From Pseudomonas sp. N40(2020) (GTDB lineage Bacteria > Pseudomonadota > Gammaproteobacteria > Pseudomonadales > Pseudomonadaceae), in assembly GCF_014472415.1 (NCBI RefSeq), contig NZ_JACSZV010000002.1, forward strand, positions 186,001-250,000: a stretch of DNA of 64,000 nt. Direction: 5' to 3'. The notes under the pieces were generated by a model. It did no database searches, was not told the DNA's origin, and worked only from the letters and a program-made list of their open reading frames with translations. Shown here in pieces: positions 59,451 through 64,000 of the stretch. Every line of letters starts with the position of its first letter. Position 1 is the first letter of the stretch. The position numbers and the translations under genes are program-made.

Positions 59451-60149
59451 TTATTTGCGGATGGTGCGCTGTTCGATGCGTTTTTCGAACGTGCCGCAAA
59501 TGACCCGGTCGACGTAGATGCCCGGGGTGTGGATGTGTGCCGGGTCCAATTCGCCGGGTTCGACGATTTCTTCGACTTCGACCACGGTGATCTTCCCAGC
59601 AGTGGCGGCCAGCGGATTGAAGTTCTGCGCAGTGTGACGGTAGATGACGTTACCGAAGTGGTCGGCTTTCCAGCCTTTGACGATGGCGAAGTCGCCGGTG
59701 ATGGATTCTTCCATCAGGTACTTGCGACCTTTGAACTCACGCACTTCTTTACCGTCGGCGACTGGAGTGCCGACACCGGTAGCGGTGAAGAAGGCCGGGA
59801 TCCCGGCACCACCTGCGCGCATTTTCTCGGCCAGGGTGCCTTGCGGGGTCAGGATGACTTCGATTTCGCCTTTGAGCAGTTGCTCTTCGAACAACTTGTT
59901 TTCGCCGACGTAAGAGGCGACGACCTTGCTGATCTGGCGGTCGGTCAGCAGTACGCCAAGACCGAAACCGTCGACGCCGCAGTTGTTGGAAACTACGGTG
60001 AGGTCGCGGGTGCCTTTGCGCTTGATCTCGGCGATCAGGTTTTCCGGAATGCCGCACAGACCGAAGCCGCCGGCGATGACGGTCATGCCGTCTTCAAGCC
60101 CGGCGAGGGCTTCCTCGTAGGAACTCACGCGCTTGTCGAAACCTGCCAT
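59451..60149 (-). CDS. scoA: succinyl-CoA:3-oxoacid CoA-transferase subunit A
   Basis: A 232-residue subunit starting [32 protein letters not shown], with the CoA-transferase glycine-rich loop [20 protein letters not shown] and [22 protein letters not shown] lies just before the ATG; a much longer open frame upstream is not supported. First gene of the acetoacetate unit and divergent from a LysR gene, which may control it through the near-palindrome at 60,220-60,265. Confidence 0.94.
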   Translation of the reverse strand: MAGFDKRVSSYEEALAGLEDGMTVIAGGFGLCGIPENLIAEIKRKGTRDLTVVSNNCGVDGFGLGVLLTDRQISKVVASYVGENKLFEEQLLKGEIEVILTPQGTLAEKMRAGGAGIPAFFTATGVGTPVADGKEVREFKGRKYLMEESITGDFAIVKGWKADHFGNVIYRHTAQNFNPLAATAGKITVVEVEEIVEPGELDPAHIHTPGIYVDRVICGTFEKRIEQRTIRK

Positions 60150-60219
60150 ATGCACCTCTTTTATTATTTGCGGGCGGCTGGCTAGCCGAATGGTTGGAGT
60201 GTCGCGCCGGTGGATATAT

Positions 60220-60265
60220 TTGTTAAGTTGATTTTTAAGGTTGATTGATAGATAAAACTCAACAA
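60220..60265. promoter_or_regulatory. near-perfect inverted repeat, candidate LysR site
   Basis: TTGTTAAGTT (60,220-60,229) and AACTCAACAA (60,256-60,265) are inverted copies with one mismatch, 26 bases apart, in the AT-rich part of the divergent region between scoA and the LysR gene. Binding is inferred only from position and symmetry. Confidence 0.4.
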
Positions 60266-60280
60266 TCCATATCGATTCAC

Positions 60281-60360
60281 TGTAGGAGCTGCCGAAGGCT
60301 GCGATCTTTTGGTTTTTGTTTTTCAAGATCAAAAGATCGCAGCCTTCGGCAGCTCCTACA
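60281..60360. repeat. REP-type perfect 31-bp inverted repeat
   Basis: A 31-base arm beginning TGTAGGAGCTGCCGAAGGCT (60,281-60,311) is matched exactly by its reverse complement at 60,330-60,360, with an 18-base T-rich loop. It lies only 20 bases before the LysR start, so it is inside the leader of that gene. Confidence 0.92.
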
Positions 60361-60380
60361 TTAAAGGGCGTACAGCGTTC

Positions 60381-61256
60381 ATGACCATCAAACAGATCCG
60401 CGCCTTTCTCGCCGTGGCCCAAAGCCTGAGTTTCGCCGTGGCCTGCGAGCGGTTGCACCTGTCGCAATCGGCGCTGAGCCTGACCATCAAGGCATTGGAA
60501 GAGGGCTTGGGCGGGCGCCTCTTCAGCCGCAACACCCGCAACGTCGCGTTGACCGCCGAGGGTGAATCCCTGCTGCCGCTGGCCCGACGCCTGATCGCCG
60601 ACTGGGACAACGCCGAGGACGAAATGCGCCAGCGCTTCAGCCTGCAACGCGGGCGGGTGACGCTGGCGGCGATGCCGTCGTTTGCCGGTAATCTGCTGCC
60701 GCCGATTCTCAAGACTTTCCGCGCGCGCTATCCGAACGTCAACGTGACGGTGAATGACGTGATCAACGAGCAAGTGCTGGAAATGGTTCGCGACCGACAG
60801 GTGGAGTTGGGCGTGGCTTTCGAGCCGATGCAGAACACCTCGATGACCTTCACGCCTCTTTATATGGATCGCTTTGTGGCGGTGGTGCCGCAGGATTCAC
60901 CGCTGGCGGATCTTGCCGAAATAGATTGGCAAACCTTGTTGCAGGAACCGTTCATCACCTTGCAACGACCGTCGACGGTGCGGGTGATGCTCGAAGAACA
61001 CTTGCAGGCCCGGGGCATGAAGCTGCCCGTGGAATTTGAAAGCCATCAACTGGCGACGGTCGGGCGGATGGTTGCCAGTGGGCTGGGCGTCAGTGCGGTG
61101 CCGGCATTGTGTGCCGAGCAGATGCAGGAACTGGGTGCGCGATGCCTGACGTTGAATGATTCGGTGGAACGGGCGATTGGTGTGCTGACCGAGCCGGGCA
61201 ATGAACTGTCGGCGGCGGCGCAGGCGTTGTTCGATATCCTCAAAGCCGAACATTGA
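60381..61256 (+). CDS. LysR-family transcriptional regulator
   Basis: A 291-residue LysR protein: [20 protein letters not shown] and [21 protein letters not shown] form the winged helix, and an effector domain follows ([43 protein letters not shown]). It diverges from scoA and is the likely activator of acetoacetate use. A REP-type hairpin occupies its leader. It ends 25 bases before the convergent sirtuin gene, where TCCTACAGGGATTT, a partial REP core, is found. Confidence 0.9.
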   Translation: MTIKQIRAFLAVAQSLSFAVACERLHLSQSALSLTIKALEEGLGGRLFSRNTRNVALTAEGESLLPLARRLIADWDNAEDEMRQRFSLQRGRVTLAAMPSFAGNLLPPILKTFRARYPNVNVTVNDVINEQVLEMVRDRQVELGVAFEPMQNTSMTFTPLYMDRFVAVVPQDSPLADLAEIDWQTLLQEPFITLQRPSTVRVMLEEHLQARGMKLPVEFESHQLATVGRMVASGLGVSAVPALCAEQMQELGARCLTLNDSVERAIGVLTEPGNELSAAAQALFDILKAEH

Positions 61257-61280
61257 TCCCTCCTACAGGGATTTATGTGC

Positions 61281-62123
61281 TCAGCAGGTCAGGCGTTGCG
61301 CTAACAGCGGCAACAACTCTTCGCAAGACCCCTCAATCTTTAAATCCAGCAAATCATCCGCACGGGTCTTGCCCAGATTGATCGCAATCAACGGCTTGCC
61401 ACGATCCGCGATCACCCGGCACAGACGAAACGCCGAATAGGCCATCAACGACGACCCCACCACCAGCATCCCCGCTGCATTTTCCGCCGCCGCCATGGCC
61501 CGGGCCGCCGTGGGTTGCGCGACGTTTTCGCCGAAAAACACCACATCCGGTTTCATCCGCTCACCGGCGCAATGCGGGCAGTGCGGTACCTGAAACCGCG
61601 CTTCGAACGCCGGGTCGAGCAGGGTATCGCCGTCCGGTGCCTGTACTGCGTCGACGCCGGCCAGATACGGATTGTGCATTTCCATCAAGCGCTGAATTGC
61701 ATCGCGCTCACTGCGCTGACCGCAATCCAGGCACAGCACGCGATGCAAACTGCCATGCAGTTCGATGACGTCGTGGCTGCCAGCCTGATCGTGCAAGGTG
61801 TCGACGTTTTGCGTGATCAAAGCGCTGATCCGCCCTTGGCTCTGCAAACCGGCCAGTGCCTCGTGCGCCGCATTCGGCCGCGCCTGACGCACCCGAGGCC
61901 AACCGAGCATCGCCCGCGCCCAATAACGACGGCGTGATTCCGGGGCGGCGAGGAATTCCTGATACATCATTGGCTGCCGGCCTCGGCGCACACCGTCGCT
62001 GTCGCGGTAATCGGGGATGCCCGATGGCGTGCTGATGCCGGCGCCGGTCAGCACAAGAAAGTCACCATCGGCCATCGCCTGTTGCAGCGTGTCGAGGTGT
62101 TCGCGGATCGGGCTGTCGAGCAT
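61281..62123 (-). CDS. SIR2-family NAD-dependent deacylase (sirtuin)
   Basis: A 280-residue sirtuin with GAGISTPSGIPDYR (NAD loop), ITQNVDTLHDQAG, catalytic histidine in IELHGSLHRVLC, a zinc site of two CxxC pairs (CLDC, CPHC) and VFFGENV plus VVGSSLMAYSAF. Bacterial CobB-like enzymes remove acyl groups from lysines, giving nicotinamide and O-acyl-ADP-ribose. It lies 54 bases after the methyltransferase gene and may share its transcript. The long insert between the zinc pairs is common in proteobacterial class II forms. Confidence 0.93.
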   Translation of the reverse strand: MLDSPIREHLDTLQQAMADGDFLVLTGAGISTPSGIPDYRDSDGVRRGRQPMMYQEFLAAPESRRRYWARAMLGWPRVRQARPNAAHEALAGLQSQGRISALITQNVDTLHDQAGSHDVIELHGSLHRVLCLDCGQRSERDAIQRLMEMHNPYLAGVDAVQAPDGDTLLDPAFEARFQVPHCPHCAGERMKPDVVFFGENVAQPTAARAMAAAENAAGMLVVGSSLMAYSAFRLCRVIADRGKPLIAINLGKTRADDLLDLKIEGSCEELLPLLAQRLTC

Positions 62124-62177
62124 GGTCAGCGCTCCGGGGAAGACGGTGCCAGCAGGTTAGCACGCGATCCGCGCGAC

Positions 62178-63224
62178 TTACTTACGCGCCTCCAGAATCA
62201 GATTGAACGGTGTTTGCGTGGCGCGTCGGAAGTGATTGAACCCCGCCTCGCTAAATACTTTGCGCAGACGCATTTCCCCCGCTTGTGCGCCGAGACCGAG
62301 GCCGACTTCCTGGGACAGCGAGTTCGGCGTGCAAATAAACGTCGACGCTGCGTAAAACAACCGTCCGACCGGGTTGATGTTGTCGTCCAGCGTGTCGTTG
62401 GCGAACGGCTCGACCAGCAACACCGTGCCGTCCTCTTTCAGCGAGTCGTAAGCGTGACGCGCCGCGCCGACCGGGTCGCCCATGTCGTGCAGGCAGTCGA
62501 AATAGCAGATCAGATCGTAGTCATCACCGGGGTAACTTTTCGCAGTGCCCTGGAAAAACTTCGCCCGACTGCCGACGCCGCCTTCTTCGGCGCGTTGCGT
62601 GGCGACGGTGACCGACGGTGCGTGGTAGTCGTAGCCGACGAAGCGCGAGTTGGGAAACGCCTGGGCCATGATCACCGTCGAGGCACCGTGGCCGCAGCCG
62701 ATGTCGGCAACTTTCGCGCCGTTTTCCAGTTTGGCGACGACGCCGTCCAGCGCCGGCAACCATTCGGCGATCAGGTGTCCTTTGTAGCCAGGACGGAAAA
62801 ACCGTTCGGTGCCGGTGAACATGCACGGATGGTGATCGCCCCAGGGCAGGGCACCGTTGCCGCGCATGGCTTTGACCAGTTTGTCCTTGTCATGGAAAAA
62901 CGACGCCACCACGCCCAGTCCGCCGGCGACATACACCGGCGAGTCTTCGACGGCCAGCGCCAGCGCGTGCTCTTCTGGCAGGCGGAACTGGCCATCGTGG
63001 TGCTCCATGTAGCCGGAGGCGGCGTGGGCGCTGAGCCATTCACGCACCAGACGGGGGTTGCAGGTGGTTTTTGCGGCGAGGGCTTCGGGGCTGATCGGCT
63101 GACTGTCGGCCATCGCCCGGTACAAACCGAGTTCTTCGCCGACGATGACATTGGCCAGCATCGCCGCGCCGCCCATGTCGTTGACCAGTTTGCCCATGAA
63201 TTCGTTGAGTCGGGACTCGTCCAT
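62178..63224 (-). CDS. SAM-dependent methyltransferase with N-terminal winged-helix domain
   Basis: A 348-residue protein. The first ~110 residues (LANVIVGEELGLYRAMAD, EALAAKTTCNPRLVREWLSAH) are a winged-helix domain as in Rv2258c-like methyltransferases. The catalytic domain has motif I VADIGCGHGASTVIMAQAFP (~183), then FVGYDYHAPSV and LICYFDCLHDMGDP and a C-terminal lid. The methyl acceptor is unknown. AGGAG lies nine bases before the ATG; a long upstream open frame is unsupported. It precedes the sirtuin gene on the same strand and is followed upstream by a REP pair. Confidence 0.88.
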   Translation of the reverse strand: MDESRLNEFMGKLVNDMGGAAMLANVIVGEELGLYRAMADSQPISPEALAAKTTCNPRLVREWLSAHAASGYMEHHDGQFRLPEEHALALAVEDSPVYVAGGLGVVASFFHDKDKLVKAMRGNGALPWGDHHPCMFTGTERFFRPGYKGHLIAEWLPALDGVVAKLENGAKVADIGCGHGASTVIMAQAFPNSRFVGYDYHAPSVTVATQRAEEGGVGSRAKFFQGTAKSYPGDDYDLICYFDCLHDMGDPVGAARHAYDSLKEDGTVLLVEPFANDTLDDNINPVGRLFYAASTFICTPNSLSQEVGLGLGAQAGEMRLRKVFSEAGFNHFRRATQTPFNLILEARK

Positions 63225-63395
63225 CACATGTGCTCCTGAAACAGGATCACAGTCCGGCGGCGTTGAGGGTCGAGGCATGCGCCACCGGGCGGTGGTCACG
63301 GAAACGGGCAGGGCACAACTAAAGTCCTGCAGCCCCCTCGACTGGGTCATGAAAGAGTCTAGCCCCGTTTTTGCGACAAACACTGAGCAAAATGC
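63225..63395. other. intergenic, no gene supported
   Basis: This stretch and the bases to 63,630 separate the methyltransferase from the MNIO gene. It holds the promoter side of the methyltransferase, a REP pair (63,396-63,478) and a small candidate ORF with repeated TGTATC/GATACA sites (63,507-63,586). Confidence 0.4.
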
Positions 63396-63478
63396 AGGAG
63401 TGAGCCTGCTCGCGAAAGCGTTGGGTCAGTCACTCCTGATTCGACTGAAATAACGCTATCGCGAGCAGGCTCACTCCT
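63396..63478. repeat. REP-type inverted pair
   Basis: AGGAGTGAGCCTGCTCGCG (63,396-63,414) and its exact reverse complement (63,460-63,478) form a 19-bp inverted repeat; TCAGTC/GACTGA lies in the centre. The core is the 'gcgagcaggctcactcct' REP type, different from the other two types in this window. Confidence 0.88.
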
Positions 63479-63516
63479 ACAGGGATTTATGCCGATCAGG
63501 AGGGGGATGTATCGCT

Positions 63517-63543
63517 GTGTATCACGTTGGCTGGGGGATACAC
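63517..63543. promoter_or_regulatory. palindromic TGTATC/GATACA cluster upstream of the MNIO gene
   Basis: GTGTATC, 13 bases, GATACAC form a perfect 7-bp inverted repeat; another TGTATC lies at about 63,508 and GATACAG at 63,580-63,586. Repeated sites before a single gene suggest an operator, regulator unknown. Confidence 0.4.
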
Positions 63544-63630
63544 GCGGCTGCATATATCGGGTTGACTGAACACAGTGGCGATACAGCCGAAGGCTCAACT
63601 GGGCAGGCCAATCACCCGAGGTCAGCCCCC

Positions 63631-64000
63631 ATGCAAACCCCTCAATCATCATCGCCACCCAGCGTCGGCCTGGGTCTGCGTCGTGGTCTGTTGAAAGACC
63701 TGCAAGCCGCACGCACCGGCGATTTCGACTTTCTTGAGGTCGCCCCGGAAAACTGGATCGGCGTCGGCGGTGCCAATGGCGCTGCGTTGCGCGAGCTGGC
63801 CGAGCGCTATCCGTTGTCCTGTCACGGATTGTCGCTGTCGCTTGGCGGGCCTGCGCCGCTGGACATCGGTTTTCTGCATGAAGTGCGAGTGTTTCTCGAC
63901 CATCACCACGTGCAGCATTACAGCGAACACCTGAGCTATTGCAGCGACGACGGCCATCTCTACGACTTGCTGCCACTGCCGTTCACCGAGGAAGCGGTGC
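63631..64000 (+). CDS. DUF692/MNIO-family enzyme, 5' part (cut by window end)
   Basis: The first 123 codons of a protein of the DUF692 family, multinuclear non-heme iron oxidative enzymes related to MbnB and BufB, which modify cysteines in ribosomal peptides. It begins with a low-complexity stretch and then [44 protein letters not shown] and a histidine-rich [16 protein letters not shown], all family motifs for metal binding. CGAGG lies before the ATG. No bufA-type precursor of 80-100 residues precedes it; a 20-codon ORF (63,507-63,569) is the only candidate. Downstream partners lie beyond the window. Confidence 0.85.
   Translation, partial: MQTPQSSSPPSVGLGLRRGLLKDLQAARTGDFDFLEVAPENWIGVGGANGAALRELAERYPLSCHGLSLSLGGPAPLDIGFLHEVRVFLDHHHVQHYSEHLSYCSDDGHLYDLLPLPFTEEAV

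Noticed and set aside
1..64000. CRISPR arrays, tRNA genes, insertion sequences or prophage genes
   Set aside because: No evenly spaced direct repeats, cloverleaf sequences, transposase motifs or phage structural genes were seen on either strand.

Overview
The window looks like chromosomal DNA of a fluorescent Pseudomonas (P. fluorescens group). The inference rests on high GC with dense short-gap operons, REP-type inverted repeats built on the cores TGTAGGAGC and GCTGGCTTGCCAGC, and gene content typical of the genus: glcDEF, AruF/AruG-type succinyltransferases, an SdsA-type alkylsulfatase, HglS, and PA4872-type oxaloacetate decarboxylase. No tRNA, rRNA, insertion sequence, prophage or CRISPR array was seen.

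Layout. (1) 1-2.5 kb: the 3' end of a sigma-54 activator, a small secreted protein, an orphan HigA-like antitoxin whose toxin gene survives only as a 3' stub behind an intact palindrome, and a SAM methyltransferase. (2) 2.5-21.3 kb: a 17-gene, tightly overlapped minus-strand locus for a Wzx/Wzy-type acidic exopolysaccharide. It has UDP-glucose dehydrogenase, a UDP-glucuronate epimerase-like protein, an initiating sugar transferase, an atypical tyrosine-kinase-like ATPase, Wza and PCP proteins, three glycosyltransferases, Wzy and Wzx, a glycosidase-like protein, two deacetylases, and three acyltransferase-like proteins (two are close paralogues). A membrane sulfatase/phosphotransferase-like gene diverges from it across an AT-rich gap. 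(3) 23.4-28.4 kb: AraC and LysR regulators around an SdsA-type alkylsulfatase. (4) 28.5-33.7 kb: an AttEFGH-like ABC system with a lipocalin-like lipoprotein, then two small proteins. (5) 33.7-34.05 kb: an AT-rich intergenic region holding a well-formed candidate small RNA (palindrome, promoter, 13-bp stem, bidirectional terminator). (6) 34-36.4 kb: a glycosyltransferase, a VanW-family protein and an unknown protein.

(7) 36.6-44.2 kb: HglS, then glcD-glcE-glcF joined to an alpha/beta hydrolase and a Baeyer-Villiger-type monooxygenase. (8) 44.4-48.4 kb: a MASE2-type diguanylate cyclase, a periplasmic M20 carboxypeptidase, a small protein with a good sigma-70 promoter, and oxaloacetate decarboxylase. 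(9) 48.6-55.8 kb: an aruF-aruG pair without the other aru genes, and beside it an RpiR-controlled set (isochorismatase-like hydrolase, glutamine-synthetase-like ligase, N-formylglutamate amidohydrolase-like enzyme, APC permease). Its control regions share the element TCCGTTA(C). (10) 56.1-57.5 kb: a histidine-phosphatase-like protein with a changed RHG motif, coupled to cobF. (11) 57.6-61.3 kb: scoA-scoB-thiolase for acetoacetate use, with a divergent LysR gene. (12) 61.3-64 kb: a sirtuin, a methyltransferase, and the first 123 codons of a DUF692/MNIO enzyme cut by the window edge.

The parts most worth follow-up are the candidate small RNA at 33,851-34,043, the kinase-like protein without a Walker-A lysine in the polysaccharide locus, the RpiR-controlled amide/amine cluster, the monooxygenase-hydrolase-glycolate oxidase operon, and the decayed toxin-antitoxin locus. 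Starts were chosen from Shine-Dalgarno spacing and overlap with the upstream gene; functions come from motifs and remembered families, with no database search.
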